From Siphonodentalium dalli (taxonomy: Eukaryota > Mollusca > Scaphopoda > Gadilida > Siphonodentaliidae), in assembly GCA_032622095.1 (NCBI GenBank), contig CP136068.1, forward strand, positions 158,731,465 to 158,795,464: DNA of 64,000 nt, given 5' to 3'. Position numbers and translations under genes: made by a program. The notes beneath the pieces were generated by a model, which worked only from the letters and a program-made list of their open reading frames with translations, was not told the DNA's origin and made no database searches. Every line of letters begins with the position of its first letter. The stretch's first letter is position 1. This document shows positions 34,639 to 46,373 of this stretch, piece after piece.

Positions 34639-35364
34639 TATGAATAAATGTTGAGGGTTTACCTCCGTTCCATGTGACTATGAATGCTTAGGGTTTACCT
34701 CCATACCTTGTGACTATTACATCCGTTGATATGAGAACTTATTTAAAGACTCATCGCAATTTTCCTCATTCACATACGTGTCTGCATAAAATCGACATTC
34801 AAGTTATTTATGATAGTTTAGAATTTTTATTATCTGTTTTTTCTCGTCCATTGATTTGGTCTAAGTTTCCTACGACGAAAACAAGCTAGTAAATCGGTTG
34901 GGATGATGCTGTTTCATGTCAAAGCCCCCATGTATACATGTATGTCTTTCTATATCAGGGTTTAGTGTTGATGACCCGCTCACCTAAAATCCCCAAACTA
35001 ATAAAATTTCACAATTGTGACTGTAAACCAGTTTATTCCATAGAAAATATTATATTTGTTCTGAACTTCACAAGAATTGTCAACTGAAAGTAGTAATGTA
35101 ATGTGAAAAATATATTTTATCACATTGTTTACTTAAATATTTCCTCATTTGAGCTTGGGAAGTGAGCGTGAATTAATATAAACAAACTGAAGTTACTCGC
35201 TATTACTCGGCATATTCTATGCGCAATTAACATGAAAGTTAGATTATAATACATTATTATGACTGTAAGATGTCACTCTTTCTGATGTATATAGTATCAT
35301 GTTTTGATTTGATGGGTAAAATCCATTAAAACTGACCAAAAAATCCTGCCACTGAATCTGGGCG

Positions 35365-35763
35365 TTAACCCTTTACCCAACAGAAGGGCCCTGTGCCAAT
35401 GCATTCTCTTATATATGCGAGTCGACCATAGGTCGCCTCGCATATATAAGAGAATGCATTGGCTTAACACATTAAAAATTATAAAATTGTTAAAGAATGT
35501 AAGAAAAAATGTTTAAAAGTGTTAATTTTTTTTTTTTTTAGGCCCATGCATTCTCTTATATATGCGAGGCGACCTATGATCGACTCGCATATATAAGAGA
35601 ATGCATTGGCACAGGGCATAACTGTAACTATCACAATGTGGTCAAGGAGCCGGTTCCAATGATATCCAAATTTGTATGGTTCTATTGAGACAGACCGAAG
35701 ATATTTTAGGCTGTTGAAGCTTTATTTGGCCGGTTTTGGCCGGTTTGTTGGGTAAAGGGTTAA
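35365..35763. mobile_element. piggyBac-like MITE with TTAA ends (copy 3)
   Basis: Same element as 1821-2219, 399 bp including both TTAA sites. The shared position in all three units shows that insertion preceded the macro-unit amplification. Confidence 0.8.
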
Positions 35764-35932
35764 GTCTGATGATATAGAAAGATAAACTGGTATTCACTGG
35801 GCTTTGACGTAAAACAGCGCTATCCCAAGCGATTTCACAAGCTGGTCTTCATTGAAGGAAACTTGGACTACCATTAACTAATGTTACCAGAAATATCATA
35901 CGTCAAATATATTCATTTCTCAGCTCAGTGCT

Positions 35933-35956
35933 GGGGGGGGGGGGGGGGGGGGGGGG
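35933..35956 (+). repeat. Poly-G tract, 24 G (copy 3)
   Basis: Uninterrupted run of 24 G at the site homologous to 2389 and 18348. Confidence 0.95.
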
Positions 35957-36155
35957 TCCAGCATTAAATAACCTGTACCAGTGCATTAATTCTCTTATAT
36001 ATGCAAGTCTCCCATAGCCTTGCATATATAAGATGCAAGGTCAAGGTAGTTAGGCCAATGTATTCTCTTATCTATGTGAGGCTCCCTATGGGTTTTCTCA
36101 TAATTCCAGGAGGCTCCAGTCATGGAAGGGTTAATATATGAACATTTCCCAATGG

Positions 36156-37450
36156 AACTACTCGTCAATGAGTGTTTAGTATAGGAAGGGTTAATTTATA
36201 TAACACTCCCGTATGGAGCCTCACACAGACCCAAGCAGACGAGTCATCAGTGCATTGTTCTCTCTGTCTGGGGCTCCATAGAGGTGTCGTCAATGAGTAT
36301 TTATTAAAGAAAGATTTGATGAATAAATTATTACCTCGTGTGTCGCTGGAAAATTTCCTCATCACAATTTATTTGCAAATTCACCCAGAGTTTTCATAGA
36401 TTATATCTCAATCGCAGTTGTTTGATCAATAAAGGAAATAAGATCTCAAACGTTAATTTTATTTGCCTAATAATTATAAAAAGAGACATTGGATCTGTTT
36501 TCAAAATATCCATAGAAGTGATGTGAAACGCTACGGTAGGGTAATCAAATAGAAATGTAGATTAATCTTGTTCAAAGTAGTTATTTTTACAAATATATCC
36601 AAATTGACAACAAACACCATCATTTTTATATATTAATTAAATGCATTGACTCTCGATGGCGAAATCGCCAATAGATGCGTCCCGAATCGAGTAGTAAATA
36701 TTTACAATTGACACAGTTAAGATGATGTTTTCTATAGAGTGGTACATTCGATTTGCTTCAGATTTTCGGGGATGTTAATAGAATGTTACATTCCTACAGT
36801 GGGCATAGCTCCTGAATACTATCTTGTCATTTTCACACACCCGAACAAGTACATAATATGTTTTTAACCTCTCATTTTCATTTAAGAAATGAATGTAGTG
36901 TGTGCGTGTAATATTGGGGAATATTGCACTGTTGTCAATTGGGGCACATTGTGTGAACCACAAAGCTGTTCTCACTAAATGTGCCCACAATGTCCACAGC
37001 ACAGTATCCCCCATTAACACACACACACCCACTACATTCATTTCTTATACTTATATAGCTTTTTGATGATTTATTCCCATAAAAAAAAGCTGAGCGTTCT
37101 TATTTATTTTCACTAAATCTGCCAGGAATTTTAGACTAGCACACGCAGCACATGAAGTCAGCCCAATATAAGATTTCCAAGAACTTAGCAATGATAATGT
37201 GTTCAATATAAATAACTGGCTTTAGATGCTAAGCGGCTGAATATTAGATCAACAATTTGTGACGTGTTTGTTTACGGTCTGTGTTATTGGGGTATGAAAT
37301 GGGTGACCCAATTAGCAATCACTGAACTGGATTTAATGTAACCCAGACGATTCATAAATGATCAGTTTGAAGGAGTGAAATAAGCACTTGATATGTCTTT
37401 GAACACTCATTGACGAGTAGTTACCTTTAAACACTCATTGACGAGTAATG
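36156..37450. mobile_element. Candidate ~1.3 kb element with inverted ends (copy 3)
   Basis: Copy-3 counterpart of 2603-3899. It shares most small variants with copy 2 rather than copy 1. Confidence 0.45.
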
Positions 37451-38441
37451 TCAATGTTCAGATAATAAGTTTAACAAATTAACGCAGGTTGTTCGTTGAA
37501 CTCATTATGTGAACAATTCCCACCAATTAATAGAAATCCTTCTTCATTTGTATTATCTGTTCTGTCTGTTGTTTGCTTACATTTCTTGTACACCCCTCCA
37601 GATTAATAGTAGTCTATCCAATGTATACTTTATAACTGAATGGGTGAATCCATTTAGTAAAGAAAGGGTTATCAGGTCTGGCAATTCCCAAATATAGCTA
37701 CAATAGCCATATGTAGCTATTGTAGCTACATTTGCAAATTGATAAAACAATATTTTACCAATTTGCATTACAAGCAAGCATTACCGCGAGCTGTTGCAAC
37801 TATGGGTGAGGGGTATTATGTTGTTACAACTTATGAAACCACTATCTATGACATTGCGGTTGCACCAGCTTGCGGAATATCTGAGAAGCATAGCTAAGCA
37901 CATGCATCTGTTTATAAATTGGTTTGCTGGGTGATATGGGACTTGGATCCATCAATACCTGGCTCTACTCCAGTAAACACAATCTATTCGATCAGAGATT
38001 TCTGGCGACGTAACCGTCACCATTTTCTGCAAAGCTTGTGTACCCATGGATGTGGTCACATGTGGACACCCCCTCCCCCCATTGACCCTCAGTCACGTCC
38101 CTGTGTCTGTTTTCTGTCCGGGTTCTCTCAATCCTATAGAAATGTTTATTTGTTGATTTGTTTGTGTGAAAGCGATTTGTTTGTCATAATAATTTTATTT
38201 TCTCCGCCATGCTCTTCTTGATATTTCAGTCTGGGTTATTTATTGTGCGGGGTAGCTTATATATCAGATAGAGTAATGCCCTAAGTAATCGACCCCTTAA
38301 CCACAGCAGAATTATGGGTAACTTTTCAGGATTTTGTCGGAAATATGGCTTGTTGCCATTTATAGGAAAACTCGCGCTTTCTGCGAGGATCCAGACAGGA
38401 CTTCAATATGACCATAGGTCTCCCATAGCAGTTTAGGCCAA

Positions 38442-38536
38442 AGCAGAATGAGGTTCCAAGTGGGTGAATTTGGTGATGTTAGCCCACCTTGCGAGATAGC
38501 GTCGCTAAATTCACCCTCTGGGGACCTCATTCTGCA
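38442..38536. repeat. Solo GCAGAATGAGG hairpin left by a deletion (copy 3)
   Basis: Only the right-hand hairpin of the composite foldback survives. The left hairpin and linker are within the ~376-bp deletion whose junction is at about 38400. Confidence 0.8.
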
Positions 38537-38669
38537 AATGATAGACACACTATTTGCAGGCCTGCATCAATGAGTATTTAGAGCAGTATAGCATCGCGCT
38601 AAATTTAGCACCACACTATACCAATGATAAGGCTCGAATCGACTATTCAAAGATCGCAAAATTGGTGGG

Positions 38670-38737
38670 AATTAACCCAGACTATATACAAGAAGGCTAT
38701 GTGAATTAACCCAGACTATATACAAGAAGGCTATGTG
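38670..38737 (+). repeat. 34-bp tandem duplication (copy 3)
   Basis: Same two-unit duplication as at 5493-5560. Confidence 0.9.
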
Positions 38738-39266
38738 AATTACTTATATTCAGTGCAGGTTACTATATTAAGTTGTTACATGGCTCAATTGTTCACTCTC
38801 ACCAGTTTTCTGTGATAAATTTACCCAGCTTCCAGTTAAAGTTCACAAAATGTTATTTTGTAATAACAATGTTTTTCATTATAAACAATAGCCTCTTATT
38901 TTACTATTAAATTTTCAGTCAGTGAGAATGAGCTGAGCAAAACTTGATAGGATGAATTTCTACTGATACGTACACAGTTGTGATAAGGAAGAGTGATTAA
39001 ACCTGGGTAACTGTATCACAAATTTCCCTAACCTGGGTAACTTGAATCACAAAAAAATGGTGAGTGACCAATTCAGCGTTACTATGGCTACCATGTTAAC
39101 TGAGCTAGATTTATTTCTGCCATACAAACAATGGAATTTGATTTTAGAATTATTTCTTTGTGATGTTTTGTTATGTATATAAAAATGTTCACCTTAATCT
39201 TGTTCGTCTTTATAACCAAAGCTCCACACCACAACCTCACAAGTGATGCATCATTCATATCACTGT

Positions 39267-39575
39267 TACATCCCACCCTTGCCATCATCTTATCACACCC
39301 TGCCACTGCTTCATCCCTCCTCTGCCACCATCTCATCCAAACCCTTCCACCAATCCATCCCAACCCTTCCACCATTCCATCCCACCGTGTCACCATTGCA
39401 TCCAACCCCTGCCACCATCTTATCCTACCCTTTCCACAATTCCATCCCACATTTGCCACCATCCCATCCCATCTCCACCATCATTCCACCCCTGCCACCA
39501 TCACATCCCACCCATGCAACCATTCCATCCCACCTTTGTCGCCATTGCAACAAACATATGCAGCCATTCCTGCCA
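39267..39575 (+). repeat. C-rich minisatellite at the truncated end of copy 3
   Basis: Begins like copies 1 and 2 but is internally rearranged. From about 39466 it continues with further CCATCCCACC-type units instead of entering the 38-bp array. It forms the right border of the macrosatellite in this window. Confidence 0.85.
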
Positions 39576-40296
39576 ACATCTTGTGACTTAATGAATTATT
39601 ATCTGAATTCGAATCAGAAGATCGCAAGTTTGAGTCTTGTCTGGGTCATGTTTTGAAATTGACCAGCTTGGAAATTTTTAATCGTAATCAGCTCGGAAAT
39701 TTTGAATCATGATCAGCTCGGAAACGTTAAATTCTCGTGTTTTTGATGGGATAAAAGCGGTCCTACTAAAAGCCGTCCGTATCGTGCAGAATACCTGAAC
39801 GTACCAAAGTCCGTAACCCCCATTGTTAACCCCTAACATATGGCCAGGTACGCAATAAATAGACACTGACCGCACCTCCCCTAGCTGTATGACCGTGGAA
39901 AGTGATATACTATCAGGCAGTGAATATCATTCTGCATGGAACAGGTAAAATGATGTAATTTTACCAGGGTGTTACTCGTCATCATATACGCAAACATGTA
40001 GACATGCACACCCGTATATTTACTCCAGTGAAATATACCCACCCATATATTTCACCAAGATGCAAGTATGTATGTGGTAGTTCTACCATTGTAATTATAC
40101 CAGAGTATGTACCTTGGTATTAGGTTAATTTACAATGGTAGTACCGAGTCAACAGATTGGAGGTCATTATTGACACAAGTGATTACATAAGCTAACTTAT
40201 TTATACCAATATTCTTGCCCTATTTTGTTAAATTTTTAGTATGACATCGGGGATAATTCTTTTCCACTGATTGTCTTAACAAAATAATTTATTATA
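39576..40296. other. Single-copy sequence beyond the macrosatellite
   Basis: Not seen elsewhere in the window. It includes a three-unit degenerate repeat of AGCTCGGAAATTTTGAATC (about 39660-39732) and two small dyads, GTGAAATATA with TATATTTCAC (about 40028-40055) and GGTAGTTCTACCATTGTAA with TTACAATGGTAGTACC (40076-40145). No gene recognised. Confidence 0.55.
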
Positions 40297-42248
40297 CCCC
40301 CTGCAACGAAGTTAGGGGGTGTATACTGGAATCCGCTTGTCCGTCCGTCGTCCGTCCGTGGACACAAATTTATCCGGAGTTTTTCTCAGTCGTTTTTTGA
40401 TCAATTTCCATGAAACTTGGCACAGACATCAACCACCATGGGAACATGTGGGCCACAGGTCGTACCTTTTGTCTGATCTTTATGAAATTTTTCACGAATG
40501 TTGACATTGACATGTAAATGGGAATGAGTCATTTTGGGGTCAATCGGCCAAAAAACATGACCACTGGTGGCCATCTTGGTTTTCAAAATGCTATCCATTG
40601 GCGCGGGCTACAGGTCGTACTGTTCGTCTGATCATCATGAAATTTGTCATGGATATTAATATTGATATGTAGATGGGAACGAGTCATTTTGGGGTCGTTC
40701 AGCCAAAAAACATGGCCGCCAGCAGCCATCTTGGATTTTACTCTTTGCATGACTAAATCCTTTGGCGCGGACTACAGGTCGTACCTTTGGTCTGATCTGT
40801 ATGAAATTTTTCACGAATGTTGACATTGACATGTATATGGGAATGAGTCATTTTGGGGTCATTCGGCCAAAAAACATGGCCTCTGGTGGCCATCTTGGAT
40901 TTCAAAATTCAATCCATTGGCCCGGGCTGCAGGTCGTACTGTTTGTCTGATCATCATGAAATTTGTCGTGGATGTTAATATTGACATGTAGATGGGAACG
41001 AGAGATTTTGGGGTCGTTCGGCCAAAAAACATGGCCGCCAGCAGCCATCTTGGATTTTACTCTTTGCATGATTAAATCCTTTGGTGCGGGCTACAGGTCG
41101 TATCTTTGGTCTAATCTTCATGAAATTTGTCATGGATGTTAATATTGACATTTAGATGGGAACGAGTCAGTTTGCGGTCATTCGGCCAAAAATCATGGCC
41201 ACCAGCAGCCATCTTGGATTTTACTCTTTGCATGACTAAATCCTTTGGCGCAGGCTACAGGTCGTAGCTTTGGTCAGATCTTCATGAGATTAGTCATAGA
41301 TGTTAACAATGACATGTAGAAGGGAACGAGTCATTTTGGGGTCATTCGGCCCAAAAACATGACTGCTGGTGGCCATCTTGGATTTCAAAATTAAATCCAT
41401 TGGTGCGGAATACAGGTCGTACTATTCGTCTGATCATCATGAAAATTGTCCTGGATGTTAATATTGACATGTAGATGGGAACGAGTCATTTTGGGGTTGT
41501 TCAGACAAAAAACATGGGCGCCAGCAGGCATCTTGGATTTTACTCTATACATGACTAAATCCTTTGGCGCTGGCTACAGGTCGTAGCGTTGATCAGATCT
41601 TCATGAAATTTGTCATGGATGTCAACAATGACATGTAGATGGGATTTGTAAAGGCTATTGACATTGACATGTAGATGTAGAGTCATTTTGGGGTTGTTTG
41701 CCTAAGAAACATGGCCGCCAGCAGCCATATTGGATTTCACTATTTGCATGACTAAATCCTTTGGTACAGGCTACAGGTCGTACCTTTGGTCAGATCATTA
41801 TGAGATTTGTAAAGGCTGTAGATGGGAACAAGTCATTTTGGGGTAATTCGGAAAAAAACATGGCTGCCGGTGGCCATTTTATAATTTATTCTTTGCATCA
41901 CTAAATCCTTTGGCACACCATAATCACCACATCCCTGATTCGATCATTATGAAACCTGTCATGAATGTTGATATTTACATGTACATCTTGTCTTACTTAG
42001 ACATTTCAATTATAGCACCTTTCCTATTCCTCCATTTACTGTCAACCATTATATTATTCCCCTACCTAAGTTGAGCTACAGTGTCATTGACACTTTCATT
42101 CGACTTAGAACTTTTATTCCAAAAAATTTCGGTCAATAGGTTTAAGATTAGGGTTAGGGGTGCACCTGCCATGGGAACTGTTATTTTGTTATTTTAACTA
42201 AATGTTTACTGACATGTAAACATCTTAGTATTTTAAAAACACAGGGGG
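40297..42248 (+). mobile_element. CCCCCTG...CAGGGGG element with ~160-bp subrepeats
   Basis: The left end CCCCCTGCAACGAAG and right end ACACAGGGGG are each flanked by TA. A subterminal GGGGGT at 40315 also pairs with the left end. After a (GTCC)n-rich leader come about nine tandem subrepeats of roughly 160 bp, marked by CAGGTCGTA at about 40457, 40613, 40773, 40932, 41093, 41260, 41415, 41577 and 41775. They alternate between two types, ending GGCCATCTTGGATTTCAAAA and GCCATCTTGGATTTTACTC. No transposase. I recall similar CCCCCTGCAACGAAGTT repeats in marine invertebrates but cannot name a family. Confidence 0.75.
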
Positions 42249-42563
42249 TATCCTTAGTCCCATTTGGACAGTCACACCTCTAGTTCTCACAAAAGAGACA
42301 GAAAACACCTCAATTACGTAACGTGCTATTGTGAAAAAGAGTTATCGCACATGCCCTTATAAACATTCTTTGGTAAAAGCTCTTGTAAAGTATGGTATAC
42401 GTGGCTCTACTCCAGAGAAAAGAGGATATACTCTGGTAAAAGCCATGTAAAACCCATGTTAAAATACATATCCTTAATAATTCCAAGTAGAAGAATGGTG
42501 TACCCCACATACATTATACTTGGTAAATCCAGATGTATTACCATTACATACAAAACATTAACC

Positions 42564-45097
42564 TACATGGGAGCCTATGTACCATTACATACAAAACATT
42601 AACATACACGGGAGCCTATATACCTGTAATTTATACATGGGAGCCTATGTACCTGTAATTTATACATGGGAGCCTATGCACCTGTAATTAACATGGGAGC
42701 CTATGTACCTGTAATTAACATGGGAGCCTGTGTACCTGTAAGTTATACATGGGAGCCTATGTACCTGTAATTAACATGGGAGCATATGTACCTGTAATTT
42801 ATACATGGGAGCCTATGTACCTGTAATTTATACATGGGAGCCTATGTACCTGGAATTAACATGGAAGCCTATGTACCTGTAATTAACATGGGAGCCTATG
42901 TACCTGTAATTAACATGGGAGCCTATGTACCTGTAATTAACATGGGAGCCTATGTACCTGTAATTTATACATGGGAGCCTATGTACCTGTAATTAACATG
43001 GGAGCCTATGTACTGTACTTAACATGGGAGCCTATGTACCTGTAATTAACATGGGAGCCAATGTACCTGTAATTTATACATGGGAGCCTATGTACCTGTA
43101 ATTAACATGGGAGCATATGTACCTGTAATTTATACATGGGAGCCTATGTACCTGTAATTAACATGGGAGCCTATGTACCTGTAATTAACATGCGAGCCTA
43201 TGTACCTGTAATTTATACATGAGAGCCTATGTACCTGTAATTTATACATGGGAGCCTATGTACCTGTAATTAACATGGGAGCTTATGCACCTGTAATTAA
43301 CATAGGAGCCTATGTACCTGTAATTAACATGGAAGCATATGTACCTGTAATTAACATGGGAGCCTATTTACCTGTAATTAACATGGGAGCCTATGTACCT
43401 GTAATTAACGTGGGAGCCTATGTACCTGTAATTAACATGGGAGCCAATGTACCTGTAATTTATACATGGGAGCCTATGTACCTGTAATTAACATGGGAGC
43501 ATATGTACCTGTAATTTATACATGGGAGCCTATGTACCTGTAATTAACATGGGAGCCTATGTACCTGCAATTAACATGGGAGCTTATGTACCTGTAATTA
43601 ACATGGGAACCTATGTACCTGTAATTTATACATGGGAGCCTATGTACCTGTAATTAACATGGGAGCCTATGTACCTGATATTTATACATGGGAGCCTATG
43701 TACCTGTAATTAACATGCGAGCCTATGTACCTGTAATTAACATGGGAGCATATGTACCTGTAATTTATACCTGGGAGCCAATGTACCTGTAATTATCATG
43801 GGAGCCTATGTACCTGTAATTAACATGGGAGCTTATGTACCTGTAATTAACATGGGAACCTATGTACCTGTAATTTATACATGGGAGCCCATGTACCTGT
43901 AATTAACATGGAAGCCTATGTACCTGATATTTATACATGGGAGCCTATGTACCTGTAATTAACATGCGAGCCTATGTACCTGTAATTAACATGGGAGCAT
44001 ATGTACCTGTAATTTATACATGGGAGCCTATGTACCTGTAATTAACATGGGAGCCTATTTACCTGTAATTAACATGGGAGCCTATGTACCTGTAATTAAC
44101 ATGGGAGCATATGTACCTGTAATTTGTACTTGGGAGCCTATGTACCTGTAATTAACATGGGAGCCTATGTACCTGTAATTAACATGGGAGCCTATGTACC
44201 TGTAATTAACATGGGAGCCTATGTACCTGTAATTAACACGGGAGCCTATGTACATGTAATTAACATGGGAGCCTATGTACCTATAATTAACATGGGAACC
44301 CCTATGTACCTGTAATTTATACATGGGAGCCTATGTACCTGTAATTTATACATGGGAGCCTATGTACCTGTAATTAAAATGGGAGCCTATTAACATGTAA
44401 TTAACGTGGGAGCCTATGTACCTGTAATTAACATGGGAGCTTATGTACCTGTAATTAACATGGGAGCCTATGTACCTGTAATTCACATGGGAGCCTATGC
44501 ACCTGTAATTAACATGGGAGCCTATGTACCTGTAATTAACACGGGAGCCTATGTACCTGTAATTAACATGGGAGCCTATGTACCTGTAATTAACATGGGA
44601 ACCCCTATGTACCTGTAATTTATACATGGGAGCCTATGTACCTGTAATTTATACATGGGAGCCTATGTACCTGTAAATAACATGGGAGCCTATGTACCGG
44701 TAATTAACATGGGAGCCTATGTATCTGTAATTTATACATGGGAGCCAATGTACCTGTAATTTATACAGGGGAGCCTATGTACCTGTACTTAACATGGGAG
44801 CCTATGTACCTGTAATTTATACATGGGAGCCTATGTACCTGTAATTTATACATGGGAGCCCATGTACCTGTAATTAACATGGGAGCCTGTGTACTTGTAA
44901 TTAACATGGGAGCCTATGTACCTGTTATTTATACATGGGAGCCTATGTACCTGTAATTAACATGGGAGCCTATGTACCTGTAATTAACATGGGAGCCTAT
45001 GTACCTGTTATTTATACATGGGAGCCTATGTACCTGTAATTAACGTGGGAGCCTATGTACCTGTAATTAACGTGGGAGCCTATGTACCTGTAATTTG
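42564..45097 (+). repeat. 27/29-bp minisatellite
   Basis: About 90 tandem units. The short form is ATGGGAGCCTATGTACCTG plus TAATTAAC (27 bp); the long form has TAATTTATAC (29 bp). Short units run in blocks separated by long units. Because 27 is divisible by three, short blocks give open frames on both strands that repeat a nine-residue motif; each 29-bp unit shifts the frame and ends them. Not regarded as coding. Confidence 0.95.
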
Positions 45098-46113
45098 TGA
45101 GATTGATTGGACTCCGTCTTGCAGAGTTGTTTCCATATAGGGCTTAAATATACAAAAAAAAACAATAAACACAATACAGCGGCTACAGCCACCTAAATCC
45201 TTGTCCCTGCATGGTTGAATTACGTTTTGTAGGATCAGTGTGTATGTGTATACTTAAATCATGTCTCCGAGTACAACGCCCTAGACTTTAGTCTAGAAAT
45301 AAAGACTAAAATTAATACTATCGTTCCCTTGTATTACTTATATACTATTGTTTGATATTACCTTATTCGAAAATCACTGGATGTGTGATTATCTGCCACA
45401 TACCGTCAATAATGGGGAATGTAGAACCCAGTTATTCGCAAAATCCATCTCTGACTGGAACCAATCCATATCGAAAGCATCATAGTTGTAGTGGCAGGTT
45501 TTGAAGTAAAGCGTATTAAAGAGCGTTTATGTTTTTGCTGAATAACGGAAATGAAAAGAAATATAAATACAAACATTTATAAATGATCCATAAGAAGTTA
45601 TTTTTAAGAGGTCATTTCTGAGTGTATACCATTTCACCAGGGTTGTACCAGATTATAATATGTTACACCATGACTCCGTCAAGAATTAACTAGAGTATAT
45701 TCTGATTTACATGGGTTTTACCCATGTATGCTTATGTCCTGTACATGTTTCACCAGCATTTGGCGAGAGTAAAGTGGGGTACATCATGCCTTTACTTGGA
45801 ATTTGTTAATAATAACCACTTGATTTTAGAGTTATCCGTCTTACTGTACATCCGCAATTTGTCCGTAATTTGTCTGTTTGAGACGTGGAAGTGGCCCACA
45901 TCTCCAAAAACTAACACATTTCAAAAATCGATATCTGCGGGTTCCTCGACTCGAACCAAATATTTTTTACCCCCGAAGCCAAAGAAATAGTAATTTAGGG
46001 GTGCTTAATCGGATTGAGTACCTTTAATTGATAGAAGCGTTTCCGGACAGGGTCTTCAATTCACAATTATAATGTTATACCCACGAAACGTTCATGCCTT
46101 TACGTGATGGGCT
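45098..46113. other. Single-copy AT-rich sequence
   Basis: No convincing gene. The patch GTGGGGTACATCATG and TTTACTTGGAATTT at 45776-45811 is an inverted, diverged match to 42474-42511 on the other side of the minisatellite. The longest frame (45724-45990) has no recognisable motif. Confidence 0.5.
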
Positions 46114-46373
46114 GCTGAAGGGTACAGATGGTTTGAAAATGTGCTAAAGGGTACACAGGTTTTTAAATCTCGTTATAATGACTTTTAATTTTCGTGTCTG
46201 TTCCAAGGAAAATTAAAATGAACTGAAAACTAACTGCTGATGGTCGTCAGACTTTCAGGAACACAGTTAAAGTAACTATATTGGTGCCGATCACAAACCC
46301 TATGTACACTTCAGCACATTTTCAAAACATGTGTACCCTTTAGCACTTTTTTGGTGAGAGTGGCCCCTTCAGC
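46114..46373. mobile_element. Small foldback element, ~260 bp
   Basis: Left GCTGAAGGGTACAGATGG and GTGCTAAAGGGTACACA are inverted on the right as TGTGTACCCTTTAGCAC and GGCCCCTTCAGC. An inner GAAAATGTGCT pairs with AGCACATTTTC. Imperfect arms of ~45 bp and no coding content suggest a MITE-like relic. Confidence 0.6.

Larger units (their letters stand above)
33546..39466. repeat. Macrosatellite unit, copy 3 (truncated, ~5.9 kb)
   Basis: Third copy, colinear with the first ~6.3 kb of copies 1 and 2. Homology ends inside the C-rich minisatellite, at about 39466, exactly where the other copies enter the 38-bp array. The 38-bp array, the palindromic array and the whole right half of the unit are absent. 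A ~376-bp segment present in copies 1 and 2 is also missing at about 38400. Confidence 0.93.

Noticed and set aside
39173-39586. A 137-codon plus-strand frame rich in Pro, His, Ser and Thr, with related frames in copies 1 and 2.
   Set aside because: It lies in the C-rich minisatellite. The 3' half differs in length and frame between copies, and two plus frames are open at once.
39600-39665. Possible tRNA-derived SINE, from a B-box-like AAGTTTGAGTCTTG near 39628.
   Set aside because: The match to GGTTCGANTCC is imperfect, and I found no A-box at the right distance, no tail and no second copy.
43248-44627. Open frames on both strands repeating a nine-residue motif.
   Set aside because: Artefact of the 27-bp minisatellite; frames end wherever a 29-bp unit occurs, and both strands are equally open.
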